Shown here: in pieces, positions 26,091 to 34,124 of the stretch
How the letters are laid out: each line of letters begins with the position of its first letter
Numbering within the stretch: the stretch's first letter is position 1
Assembly (NCBI GenBank): GCA_003153435.1
Contig: PLYR01000107.1
Coordinates: 1-57,355 of the forward strand
Source of the DNA: Bacteroidota bacterium
Lineage (GTDB): Bacteria; Bacteroidota; Bacteroidia; Palsa-965
Direction: 5' to 3'
Length of the DNA stretch: 57,355 nucleotides
The notes under the pieces: generated by a model
What the model was told of the DNA's origin: nothing
The model's input: the letters and a program-made list of their open reading frames with translations, nothing else
Database searches by the model: none
Made by a program: the position numbers and the translations under genes

Positions 26091-27055
26091 CTGATACAAT
26101 ATTGAGGTCCTTTTGATTTTACTTCTGTTTGGTATTGGATCTGTGTTCCACAGAGTGTATTGAGGCATATAACAAGATCGGCACTGTGAAGTGATAATAC
26201 AGAGGTGTAGTCGTCTTTCCGGTATCCTCCAAAGAGACTAAGAGTAACAGGAAAGGGTTTCTGCCGATACCGGTTTAACTCTTTGAGCCATTCATAGAAT
26301 ATTTTGGAGCAGGTTACCCATTCTTCTGTATTGCATTGGTAACCAAGATCATCTTCGCAATGACTGTCAGCACCATGACACCAAACCAGATAATCTATCT
26401 CATTTCGATCAATAGCAATGGAGAGTTTTCTCAAAAGGAATTCCAAATCTTCAATATACTCACCATGTTTACCTTCGGGATTCATGTTAAAACCGGGAGG
26501 AACCGCCTTGTTTAAATCCCTTACGAATTCCCGGCTGTCTTCGATACTGTTGCCATAATGTCCATCAAGATCTAACCACGCGCCTCGGAGTCCCAATTCC
26601 CGGAAAATCTTAACAGAGGCAATGACCTGACCGGAAAATGTGCAAAAACCGGAACCTTGTCCGGGTGTCGCATGATGAAAGCCGCTTGTCGGAGAAAAGC
26701 AGATTGTTTCAGGATTTTTCACGGAATGCCGGATGGCATGGTAGAGACTTGAATTGGTCCAGCATACGGATTGGACAAGTTCCGGACTCCAAGGAAGACA
26801 ATTTGATGTACAAAGAGGAGATTTGCCTTCAAAAACTGCATTTACATACTCCTCTGTATGGGCAATCAGGAAATTATTCTTCTCAAATGGAAAAAAGTCG
26901 CTGTTGATTTCAAAATGGCGAAGCAAATTCTTCTGTTCAAGGTAATTCAACAGCAATTTTGGTTTTTCCGGACTGCGAGAACCGGATTTTGAAATTTGTT
27001 TGGTTACTGATTGATTCTTGTTGTAGAATATTTTGATCAAATGTTCGGTATCCAT
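26087..27055 (-). CDS. Histone-deacetylase-family (arginase-deacetylase fold) enzyme
   Basis: A 322-residue member of the HDAC / acetylpolyamine amidohydrolase fold. The active-site pair is SGFHHAT (His127-His128). The zinc site is DLDGHYGNS (Asp162, Asp164, His166) plus GADSHCEDDLG (Asp230, His232, Asp235-236). All catalytic positions are present, so it should remove acetyl groups from a protein lysine, polyamine or other small molecule. It leads a leftward operon with an 82-residue protein, a DnaB-like ATPase with a lost Walker lysine, and a UVR-like protein. This neighbourhood is unusual for an HDAC. Confidence 0.9.
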   Translation of the reverse strand: MDTEHLIKIFYNKNQSVTKQISKSGSRSPEKPKLLLNYLEQKNLLRHFEINSDFFPFEKNNFLIAHTEEYVNAVFEGKSPLCTSNCLPWSPELVQSVCWTNSSLYHAIRHSVKNPETICFSPTSGFHHATPGQGSGFCTFSGQVIASVKIFRELGLRGAWLDLDGHYGNSIEDSREFVRDLNKAVPPGFNMNPEGKHGEYIEDLEFLLRKLSIAIDRNEIDYLVWCHGADSHCEDDLGYQCNTEEWVTCSKIFYEWLKELNRYRQKPFPVTLSLFGGYRKDDYTSVLSLHSADLVICLNTLCGTQIQYQTEVKSKGPQYCIR

Positions 27056-27435
27056 AACTATTAACTGTTTTGGTTATGACAGTGAAAGTAGGCCGAGAAT
27101 GGGAATGGAAAATATCTATTGGGGTGCTGGGAAGGCCAAATCGAAAGGCGAGGAGTAAATTAAATTTCGGTTGATATTTCTGCCATGCCAGGATGATTTC
27201 AGATGAGCTTTCGGCCAATTCTACATATCGTACATTAGAAATGACCTGAAATGAGCCAGAGGAGACCTTTTTAGCTTGTTTATTTTTTAAAATAATGGTC
27301 AGATATTTTTTCCTGTTGTTGGATTTGGTATGGGTGAAGAAACGATCATTTTTTTCTTTCGCCTGATTTTATACGCGGAACGAAATTCCCTCTAGGGAGA
27401 TTCATACTTCATTAAAGTGTGAAATTTGAAAGAAA
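27056..27435. other. 380-base intergenic stretch
   Basis: It lies upstream of the deacetylase operon and downstream of the PP2C gene, both leftward. A short hairpin TCCC-TCTA-GGGA is present at 27387-27398. The deacetylase promoter must lie here; no coding frame is convincing. Confidence 0.5.
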
Positions 27436-28158
27436 TCAAGGGATTGTTACTGCTACCAAAGAGAAATTGTCATCAATTGCTTTCGTTTTCATGAGAAGCT
27501 GAACTTTGGAGCAAAATTCCTTTGAAGTTATTGATGTAATGGAAAGATCACGCATTTCTATGGTAGATATTTTATTATGAAGTCCGTCTGTTGTCAATAT
27601 TATCCTGTCCCTGGGATTAACTTGAAATTCAAATTCTTGTATGGTCACCCTTGAAGTGGGCATTCCCAAAGCGCTTTCGAGAATATTCTTTCTCGGGTAT
27701 TTCTCAGCCCCCTCTTTGCTTATTAAACCTTTTCTAAGTAACCTTTTTACCTCAGTGTGATCTTCAGATAATTGTTTTAATCCATTACCCCTTAGAATAC
27801 AGAGGCGGCTATCTCCAACATGAATCCCTCTTAAAATATAATTACTATCGACCAAAAAACCAGTAAGAGTCGTCGCTATGCCTTTGCAGTCGGGATTTGA
27901 GATTGACTGGTTTGAAAGAAAATCATTAATTTCTAAAAGAACTTGCCTTTTATTTTCTACTTGTGAACTAGATAGTGTGATAAATCTTTCTACTGCATAA
28001 CTTGATGCCATCGCTCCGCATCTTCCACCTCCTACACCATCAGCGATACAGGCTTTAAAGACACTGCCCTTGAGAAAATTGTCAAACCCTAAGGCATCTT
28101 GATTTTCACTTCTTGGCCCTTTATCCGAAAAACTATCAATGTCAAAAATCATTAACAA
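27436..28158 (-). CDS. PP2C-type Ser/Thr protein phosphatase
   Basis: The 240-residue metal-dependent phosphatase shows the PP2C motifs: GPRSENQDA at the start, then IADGVGGG with the metal Asp, IHVGDSRL, LTTDGLHNK and DNFSLVAV near the end. It overlaps the kinase gene upstream by 7 bases (28152-28158), so the two are translationally coupled and should act as a phosphorylation switch on the same target. Confidence 0.92.
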   Translation of the reverse strand: MLMIFDIDSFSDKGPRSENQDALGFDNFLKGSVFKACIADGVGGGRCGAMASSYAVERFITLSSSQVENKRQVLLEINDFLSNQSISNPDCKGIATTLTGFLVDSNYILRGIHVGDSRLCILRGNGLKQLSEDHTEVKRLLRKGLISKEGAEKYPRKNILESALGMPTSRVTIQEFEFQVNPRDRIILTTDGLHNKISTIEMRDLSITSITSKEFCSKVQLLMKTKAIDDNFSLVAVTIP

Positions 28159-29483
28159 ATTTGCTTTAGCGCAGAAACAAGCTCTGGATGGAAATTATTT
28201 CTGTTAAAATTAATAGATTTTTCTAAATGGTGGATGGCATGACATACTCGATCTTCTTCCACTCGAAATTCCAATGCCAGTCTTTTAGCATAATCCGCAT
28301 CCATATTAGGCTTCGTATGAGAGGTGAATTTGTCCTCAACATAAAAACGATTGTGAGAAGTCCCAAGATATAACATTGCCATAAGACATTCGACTTTAGT
28401 TTCAATCTGACAATGAGATATGAAAATTTCAAGCCGACTCGCCAAACCATCCGTGTTTGAAAAGGGGAAAGAACTGTTGCCTGTCCACTCTGAAAACAAT
28501 GTCCCCAACTGAGGTGCGAGAAGAGGAAAGTCAATACAAAGGGAAGTTATTTGATCACTGGAAAGCTTTCTCAAGAGTTCTAAACAATCATCTTCATTTT
28601 TGTTTTCCTCAATATATGTTAGTAAGGATTCCCAGGACTCTTTTGAAAGAGGATTGGGGTCTTCCAATATTTTAGCTAATTCCTTCGCGCCAGCGGACTT
28701 TATTAGAATGTCACCTTCTGAAATTATTGCATCTCTCAAAGAGTTAACAGACTTGAACCTTTTATTCGGATCAAGTTTCGTGCACTTATGAATAATTGAG
28801 CCAAATGGCCCCCGTTCGTTAATTTCTTGAAATGGAACTCGGGAGGCTGAACCAGAAACCATATCGTGCAATATGCATCCTAAAGAATATATGTCAGACT
28901 GTGGAGACGCTTTTTTCAATCCGTTTGCAATTTCCGGGGCAGTATAAAAATCCGACCCTTTTTGCATGTCTGTATTTGTGAGCGTCGTAACACCTGCCTC
29001 CCTTTGAGACATTAATCCGAAATCTGTAATTGAGTAATAAAACTTAGTTGAATCCTCAGGTTCAGGATACTTAAGAACATTGCCGGGTTTAAGATCCCTG
29101 TGAAAGACCCGTAACCGATGGATTGCTTCAAGACCAGCAATAATATCCATGATTACTGTCAAATAATTGCCTCCAATCGTTTTGTCAACTTTAAGGTCAG
29201 CTTCTAAAGAGCATATCGCCTGGGGCATTATAAAAAATGGAGGATCTGTTTTTAAATCATGGTCTAGAACTGGAACAATATTTTTATGCTTTATATCGCT
29301 TTGAAAAATTGCCTCCCGCCTAAATCTTGCTTTTACATTGGTAACCAGCTCGGGGGGGAGTCTATGGGGTTGATTTTGAAGCGAAAACGTTTTTCTTGCA
29401 AAAATCTCACCTGTTTCTGAAATTACTTGATCTACAATTCCAAATCCTCCAGATCCAATATCTTCAACATGAGTGTACTTCAT
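28152..29483 (-). CDS. Hanks-type Ser/Thr protein kinase
   Basis: The 443-residue protein has an N-terminal kinase domain (about 5-270). The glycine loop is IGSGGFGIV, Lys31 lies in ARKTF, the catalytic loop is HRDLKPGN (128-135), DFG is at 154-156, followed by APE and SDIYSLGCILHDM. All catalytic residues are intact. The C-terminal about 170 residues are helical and unknown, probably the signal-sensing part; there is no membrane segment, unlike PASTA kinases. It is paired with PP2C downstream. No VWA (TerY-like) partner is adjacent, so it is not a full TerY-P triad. Confidence 0.93.
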   Translation of the reverse strand: MKYTHVEDIGSGGFGIVDQVISETGEIFARKTFSLQNQPHRLPPELVTNVKARFRREAIFQSDIKHKNIVPVLDHDLKTDPPFFIMPQAICSLEADLKVDKTIGGNYLTVIMDIIAGLEAIHRLRVFHRDLKPGNVLKYPEPEDSTKFYYSITDFGLMSQREAGVTTLTNTDMQKGSDFYTAPEIANGLKKASPQSDIYSLGCILHDMVSGSASRVPFQEINERGPFGSIIHKCTKLDPNKRFKSVNSLRDAIISEGDILIKSAGAKELAKILEDPNPLSKESWESLLTYIEENKNEDDCLELLRKLSSDQITSLCIDFPLLAPQLGTLFSEWTGNSSFPFSNTDGLASRLEIFISHCQIETKVECLMAMLYLGTSHNRFYVEDKFTSHTKPNMDADYAKRLALEFRVEEDRVCHAIHHLEKSINFNRNNFHPELVSALKQIC

Positions 29484-29635
29484 ACCAAATTAAATTTTCC
29501 AAATCCCTAAAATGGGTATTTATCCAAAGATATGTAGAAATATTAATGAATTGCGGCATTTGTCAGGCGCTTTCAACCAGATAATAATATTCTCCATTGA
29601 GTTTAGTAGTTTAATTTGGCCATAAAGCAGGTATT

Positions 29636-30049
29636 ATGCTCATAGATTTATCTAAATACGGAAGTGCCTTCATCAAAGGGCCGGAAGATGTTCGAAAAAT
29701 GATCAATAAGATTCTTGCCGGGAAGCACCTGTTTGACAGAGAAAAAGAGTTTCTCTTTGCAATTGCATTGAATACTGCAGGACGGGTTAAATACATAGAC
29801 CTCGTTTCCATGGGAAGTGTTCGGGGGACGGTCGCAGAACCGAGGGAGATTTTCCGATTTGCAATACTTCACGGAGCAGTAAACCTTATTATAGCACATA
29901 ATCATCCTTCCGGCAACTGCAAGCCCTCTGAGGCAGATAAAAAACTTACGGCAAAATTATTTCAGGCCGGCGAAATCCTCGAAATAAAAGTGCTGGATCA
30001 TATAATAGTTACAGAGGACGCTTTCTATTCTTTCACTGAAAATGAGTGA
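29636..30049 (+). CDS. RadC-like JAB-domain protein
   Basis: The 137-residue protein consists of the RadC JAB/MPN+ fold only, without the helix-hairpin-helix of chromosomal RadC. The signature is AHNHPSGNCKPSEAD, with the zinc-binding His, Ser and Asp, preceded by a conserved glutamate segment. Short RadC proteins are common on plasmids, phages and integrative elements; their enzymatic role is unknown. Placement near the right end of the element fits that pattern. Confidence 0.93.
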   Translation: MLIDLSKYGSAFIKGPEDVRKMINKILAGKHLFDREKEFLFAIALNTAGRVKYIDLVSMGSVRGTVAEPREIFRFAILHGAVNLIIAHNHPSGNCKPSEADKKLTAKLFQAGEILEIKVLDHIIVTEDAFYSFTENE

Positions 30050-30104
30050 ATTTTGGATTCCATTCATATTTACTTGAATCTAACCCCTCTTTTGGGTCTT
30101 TTTT

Positions 30105-30197
30105 ACCTATTCTATTGGAAACCTATGTTATAGGTTTTAATGGAAATTGTCTTCTGTCATCTATACGGTCTAATTTAGCTTAACCCCTATGGATAGG
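30105..30197. promoter_or_regulatory. ACCTAT/ATAGGT operator-like cluster
   Basis: AACCTAT-GTT-ATAGGTT forms a perfect hairpin (30120-30136). CCTAT-GG-ATAGG follows at 30186-30197, and a single ACCTAT lies at 30105-30110. All precede the winged-helix gene at 30233, so they may be binding sites for that or another element regulator. Confidence 0.5.
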
Positions 30198-30232
30198 TGG
30201 TTTAAAGGCAACAATTAACCAAACAACCAAAC

Positions 30233-30868
30233 ATGAAAACAAATGAAAAGGCGAAAGCCGATGAAAAGGTGCTTGAGTATATCTCAGATCATCCGAAGAC
30301 AGATGCCAGGACGGTGGCAAAGGAATTAAACATGAAGCCAATTTATGGGGTAGAAAAACTGCTGAAGCAACTCGTCAGGAAAGGTCTGGTGGTTTTGCTT
30401 GAAGAAGATGGAGTAATGCTTTATTCGCAAGCCGCCTCAGCTGAGAAATCCGGAGACGAAACTACTTCTGTTGAAGAACCGGTGAAAAAAACTACGACAC
30501 CAACAGGTAAAAGGGATTTCACCAAATATACTTTGACACATTCAGGAGGTAAAACGGAGCCCCTTTCTAAAGGACGATTGGCAGTTGCAATTGTAAAGGC
30601 ATTTGTAGGGAAAAATAAAAGTGCCACTCTTGCGAAGGTTCGGGAGATCTTCCCCGATGAAATTGTAAAGAACTATTGTGTCGTTCAACCTTTGGCTGAA
30701 GCGAAAAAGAAATCTGTTGCCAGTGGGCGCGACAGGTATTTCATGGATGCCGACTCCCAGATCACATTAAAGGATAAGAAGGTAATAGTCGTTACTTCTC
30801 AAATCTCTGTCAATGAGATCAAGCCTATTATCGCCATTGCACGTAAGTTAGGCATGACAATAAAATAG
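30233..30868 (+). CDS. Winged-helix-type element protein
   Basis: The 211-residue protein begins with a winged helix (residues about 8-68: AKADEKVLEYISDHP, then LLKQLVRKGLVVLLEEDGVML). A Thr/Lys/Glu-rich linker follows, then a conserved-looking second domain from about 115 (GRLAVAIVKAFV, FPDEIVKNYCVVQPL, RDRYFMD). It is probably a DNA-binding maintenance or regulatory protein of the element. A strong terminator follows at 30894. Confidence 0.7.
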   Translation: MKTNEKAKADEKVLEYISDHPKTDARTVAKELNMKPIYGVEKLLKQLVRKGLVVLLEEDGVMLYSQAASAEKSGDETTSVEEPVKKTTTPTGKRDFTKYTLTHSGGKTEPLSKGRLAVAIVKAFVGKNKSATLAKVREIFPDEIVKNYCVVQPLAEAKKKSVASGRDRYFMDADSQITLKDKKVIVVTSQISVNEIKPIIAIARKLGMTIK

Positions 30869-30893
30869 CCAAAATAATTGCCGTGATTGAACT

Positions 30894-30924
30894 AGGAGCG
30901 TCCTGAATGGCGCTCCTTTTTCTT
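30894..30924 (+). terminator. Rho-independent terminator
   Basis: Stem AGGAGCG (30894-30900) / CGCTCCT (30911-30917) with a 10-base loop and a following T-rich run (TTTTTCTTTT). It ends the winged-helix transcript, immediately before the converging OLD-type gene. Confidence 0.85.
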
Positions 30925-33078
30925 TTATGTAAGAGGGCTAATTGTTTTAGGATCGGCAGCAAGGTTGGGTTCTGTCAGCGATTCGTTAATTTTTTCAACC
31001 GTAGCATTAGGAGCATCTGTTTTTGGTAAGTTATTCTGCACTTCAGTAGATAAAAGTTCTTCAATCTGCCCTTCTATTATGGCATTCTCGACGGGATCTA
31101 ATTTATCTTTAGGCTTGTTCGCCTCAAAAAAATTGACGATCTCCTTTGTCCATAAAGGCGTTTCTGCTTTTTCATAGCTACAATACTCCTTTGAAATTGA
31201 GAATTTGTTTTTATCTACAAACTCAGCAATCAAACACTTATCTTCCATTGCGTTTCTGCCTTCGCCTGGAGTTGGTATTAAAATGCTCAAATCGTTTTTT
31301 ATGAAACTCTGTTGTGCTTGTTCGTTGAAACGAAAAAACGAAAATGCAGTTTTTGTCTCTACGTTATCTATTTGTTTAATTACGCTATCAACTGCTTTGT
31401 AAAACTGAGAAGGGTTTAAAACCTCCTCTATTTCTGTTGGACTAACAAATTGAGAATTTATCTGAACCAGTTTCACTTCTTTGTGTCCATTACTACTTTG
31501 GCATTGTAATCTTCTAATGATAAGTTTATCTTTTTTGCTTCCGCTATTTTCAATATCCAATAACTGGTTATCGGTATCAACTAAGCAGTATACCCTACCT
31601 TTAATGGATTCAAGATTTTGTTTCATGGAAAGGGAAATTGACAAATGCTGATATAAAACCTTTACAGAACAGCAACCGCCTACAGGGAGGATTCGTAGAT
31701 TTGGAATGTCATCTTTTAAGTAATACTCTAAATAATTTTTATCTTCTGGCCCTTCAACGATCAGCCAGTTAATTTCTCTACTCCTTAATGAAGAGAGAAT
31801 TGATAAAGCCAAATCAGAAAAACTCTTGAAGTAAATGTCATTGGGGTCGTTTTTCCTGTCTTCAAAATAGTTTCTTGATGTGTATATTCGAATATTTGGC
31901 ATGTTGTCCTCAACGGGCTCAAAATGATGTATGATCCCGTTTTGCAAAATTGGCAATGACCCATACCAATGAGTTGCAATGAGTATTTGATGGTTTTTAG
32001 CTAACTCTTCAATTCTCTCAAATTGAGCATATCTTACTGACATGTCCAGTGAGGCTTCAGGCTCGTCAATCGCTAGGATAATTTCCTTTTCTTTGCTTTC
32101 TCTTTGAATTAGAAACGAATAGATTATATCAATGAGGGCTTTTTTCCTTTCCCCTGAACTTAAGTCGGCAATTGACTTGCCATTTATTTTTAATTTTCTT
32201 TTGGTATAGTATGCATTAATTATTTGGGCACTAATATCTTTAGTCGTGAGTGTAGCGCCGCCTTCAGCCTGGAACTTATAGCCACTGTCAATTTGTTGTA
32301 TGGTTTTTTCTACTTCGTCAACGTATGGCTTTAGGTTAGCATTTATTGTATCAAGAATATTTTTCAATTCGCCATTATCTCCGTCAGGAATTTTCTTTGT
32401 CGTTAAAATAGAATCTATGTCATTGATAATTTTTTTATCAATTAACTCCTGCATGTTTCTTGATTCAAGTCTGAGAAATTCAGAAATGTTTGTTTCTGTT
32501 GGGATATAGATATATGTGAAAATATCCTTTAACTCTGTAAATATTTTATTTAAAGCTAATTGTTCCTTTTGCAGTAGTTTCTCCCCATCGGCAGTGTATT
32601 CTAATTTTAGAATTTGGTCTTTTATTATTTGATCGAACGTAGCAAAGGAAATATCGCGCTTTATTTGTGTTTGACTTATAAGAAGCAAATAGTAGTTATC
32701 CTGATATTTTGATTTTAGACGATCCTTAAAATTGAAAAAATCAGGGATGAAATTGAAAGAGGTCTTTTGGTCATCCTTGTTGATGGACCATAAAAAATTG
32801 CTAATGGCAATTATGTGTTCCTTCGTTTTGTCTGAAAAGGTTGCGATCTTAGTTTTTTCGATAAGAAAAATAGGGGCAACGTATGAATCCGGGGCTTTTG
32901 TATTCTGAATCCATTTGCTGGCGTTAAAAAAGGCGTTTAATGCCTCCAATATCGAACTCTTACCAGCTCCGTTTGGACCAATAAACAATTTCATGTTTTC
33001 ATTCTCTGTTTCAAAAAGAGGAATGAATTTGACATTCTTATAGACCTTATAGCCTTTTAATAGGACACCTGCTAACAT
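30925..33078 (-). CDS. OLD-family ATP-dependent nuclease (ABC ATPase + TOPRIM)
   Basis: The 717-residue protein starts with an SMC/ABC-type ATPase: Walker A GPNGAGKSS (34-42), signature LSSGE (306-310), Walker B ILAIDEPEASLD (about 335-345) and the switch histidine in ATHW. A TOPRIM domain follows, with WLIVEGPEDK (Glu442) and LVDTDN (Asp501, Asp503). This is the OLD/GajA layout. No UvrD-type GajB helicase or PtuB-type HNH gene is next to it, so it is a lone class of OLD nuclease rather than a complete Gabija or Septu unit. It lies directly inside the right end of the element; the last about 60 residues are low-complexity. Confidence 0.9.
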   Translation of the reverse strand: MLAGVLLKGYKVYKNVKFIPLFETENENMKLFIGPNGAGKSSILEALNAFFNASKWIQNTKAPDSYVAPIFLIEKTKIATFSDKTKEHIIAISNFLWSINKDDQKTSFNFIPDFFNFKDRLKSKYQDNYYLLLISQTQIKRDISFATFDQIIKDQILKLEYTADGEKLLQKEQLALNKIFTELKDIFTYIYIPTETNISEFLRLESRNMQELIDKKIINDIDSILTTKKIPDGDNGELKNILDTINANLKPYVDEVEKTIQQIDSGYKFQAEGGATLTTKDISAQIINAYYTKRKLKINGKSIADLSSGERKKALIDIIYSFLIQRESKEKEIILAIDEPEASLDMSVRYAQFERIEELAKNHQILIATHWYGSLPILQNGIIHHFEPVEDNMPNIRIYTSRNYFEDRKNDPNDIYFKSFSDLALSILSSLRSREINWLIVEGPEDKNYLEYYLKDDIPNLRILPVGGCCSVKVLYQHLSISLSMKQNLESIKGRVYCLVDTDNQLLDIENSGSKKDKLIIRRLQCQSSNGHKEVKLVQINSQFVSPTEIEEVLNPSQFYKAVDSVIKQIDNVETKTAFSFFRFNEQAQQSFIKNDLSILIPTPGEGRNAMEDKCLIAEFVDKNKFSISKEYCSYEKAETPLWTKEIVNFFEANKPKDKLDPVENAIIEGQIEELLSTEVQNNLPKTDAPNATVEKINESLTEPNLAADPKTISPLT

Positions 33079-33288
33079 AAAAATGGGGATTTGTTAAATG
33101 AAAGGTAACATAAAAAAACGAATAATTACAAGGAAACTATAAGGAACAGAACTGAAAACATCCGAGCGGAGACTACCTGGATTTGAGCAACCCCGTCCCC
33201 TCTGAACCGGAACTTTAAGTCTGTATGGTATGTAACTTAAGAGTTGTATGGGAAAGCTATCTTTCTGTTTTTCAATTAGTTGATATTC
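33079..33288. other. Right-end non-coding segment of the element
   Basis: About 210 bases between the start of the OLD-type gene and the right attachment arm. The OLD promoter must lie here. No gene or strong hairpin was found. Confidence 0.5.
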
Positions 33289-33320
33289 GGCACCCCCGTA
33301 ATAAGATCACAGATGTAGCT
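33289..33320. other. attR of the element
   Basis: The element arm GGCACCCCCGTAATAAGATC (33289-33308) is followed by ACA, the shared GATG core (33312-33315) and then host comM codons GTA GCT CTC. The arm mirrors the left arm with 16/20 matches. The GAT codon has the same frame as GAT 463-465, so excision would restore comM exactly. Confidence 0.8.
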
Positions 33321-34013
33321 CTCGTAGGTGGAGGAGGAGTACCCCAGCCGGGCGAAATATCCCTGGCTCATAATGGGGTTTTGTTTCTGGATGAGTTGCC
33401 TGAATTTAAGAGAACTGTCCTTGAAGTCATGCGACAGCCGCTGGAGGAAAGAGTCATACATATTTCCAGGGCACGTTTTTCGGTGGAATATCCGGCCAGT
33501 TTTATGCTGGTAGCATCGATGAATCCATGTCCCTGCGGATTTTATAATCACCCTGAAAAGAATTGTGTTTGTGGTCCAGGCATTGTCCAAAAATACCTCA
33601 GTCGTATTTCAGGTCCATTGCTCGATCGTATTGATATTCATGTGGAAGTGACTCCGGTTTCTTTTCGTGAGCTTTCAGGAGAAAATGCTGCAGAAGGAAG
33701 TGAAGCCGTAAGGGCAAGGGTGATTAAAGCAAGGGAAGTTCAGGATAAACGCTATTCAAAATCAGATGGAGTGCACTGTAATGCCCAGATTGCTACCCGT
33801 GAACTGCAAGCCGTGTGCAAACTAAATGAGGAAGGGCAGCAACTCATGAAAACTTCTATGGAGCGTCTGGGTCTTTCTGCCAGAGCCTATGACAGAATCC
33901 TGAAAGTAGCGAGAACAATTGCCGACCTTGCAGGGGCCGAACGCATTGAGAATGATCATCTGGGAGAAGCTATTCAATACAGGAGCTTGGATAGGGAAGG
34001 CTGGGCTGGGTGA
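33312..34013 (+). pseudogene. comM: ComM/YifB, 3' part, downstream of the element
   Basis: Codes for the remainder of the Mg-chelatase AAA domain and the C-terminal domain. It shows VALVGGGGVPQPGEISLAHNG, the Walker B-type FLDELPEF, the SMNPCPCG signature with the C-x-C cluster, RISGPLLDRID (arginine finger region) and the C-terminal Mg_chelatase_C helices (LGLSARAYDRILKVARTIADLAG). The open frame extends left to 33225 into element DNA, so a spurious start there could express a headless fragment. Joined to the 5' part at GATG, it gives an intact family sequence. The 132 bases at its 3' end recur at 37267-37398. Confidence 0.95.
33882..34013 (+). repeat. Direct repeat: comM 3' end, copy 1
   Basis: The last 43 codons plus stop of comM. 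It matches 37267-37398 without gaps at 121 of 132 positions; most differences are silent (two amino-acid changes). A block of 49 bases (33922-33970) is identical. Confidence 0.9.
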
Positions 34014-34040
34014 AGTCAGAGCGAGAATGAGAGCGAGAAT
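34009..34040 (+). repeat. Dispersed 32-base repeat, copy 1
   Basis: Matches 49725-49756 at 30 of 32 bases (core TCAGAGCGAGAATGAGAGCG). It overlaps the comM stop codon and is followed by a T run. It is probably a member of a chromosomal intergenic repeat family. Confidence 0.6.
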
Positions 34041-34124
34041 CTTTTTTGAAATTCGACCATCCAGCTCCTTTTTAATAAATTTCTTTAGTCAGCTTTCTAT
34101 ATTAAATATTGATAATTCTGATGT

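Larger units (their letters stand above)
464..33312. mobile_element. 32.85-kb integrative element inserted in comM, large serine recombinase type
   Basis: Host comM sequence stops at 463-466 and resumes at 33312-33315; both junctions contain GATG. The element ends carry inverted arms around this core, at 468-487 on the left and 33289-33308 on the right, with 16 of 20 positions matching. The large serine recombinase gene sits 147 bases inside the left end. Cargo includes methyltransferases, a type II restriction-modification pair, several nuclease-like genes, a dynamin-like GTPase, a kinase-phosphatase pair and an OLD-type nuclease. No relaxase, coupling protein, type IV secretion, capsid, portal or terminase gene is recognisable. 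The element is visibly richer in A+T than the flanking chromosome from 37.4 kb onward. Exact crossover bases are inferred; the boundary itself is clear. Confidence 0.93.

Noticed and set aside
26937-27218. A leftward frame overlapping the deacetylase start
   Set aside because: It is out of frame with the deacetylase, and its composition does not look coding.
27436-29483. TerY-P triad
   Set aside because: The kinase and PP2C are present, but no VWA (TerY) gene was found nearby.
30925-33078. Complete Gabija or Septu system
   Set aside because: No UvrD-type helicase or PtuB-type HNH gene is adjacent to the OLD-type gene.
464-33312. Prophage or conjugative transposon
   Set aside because: No portal, terminase, capsid, relaxase, TraG/TraD-like or Tra-type gene was recognised.
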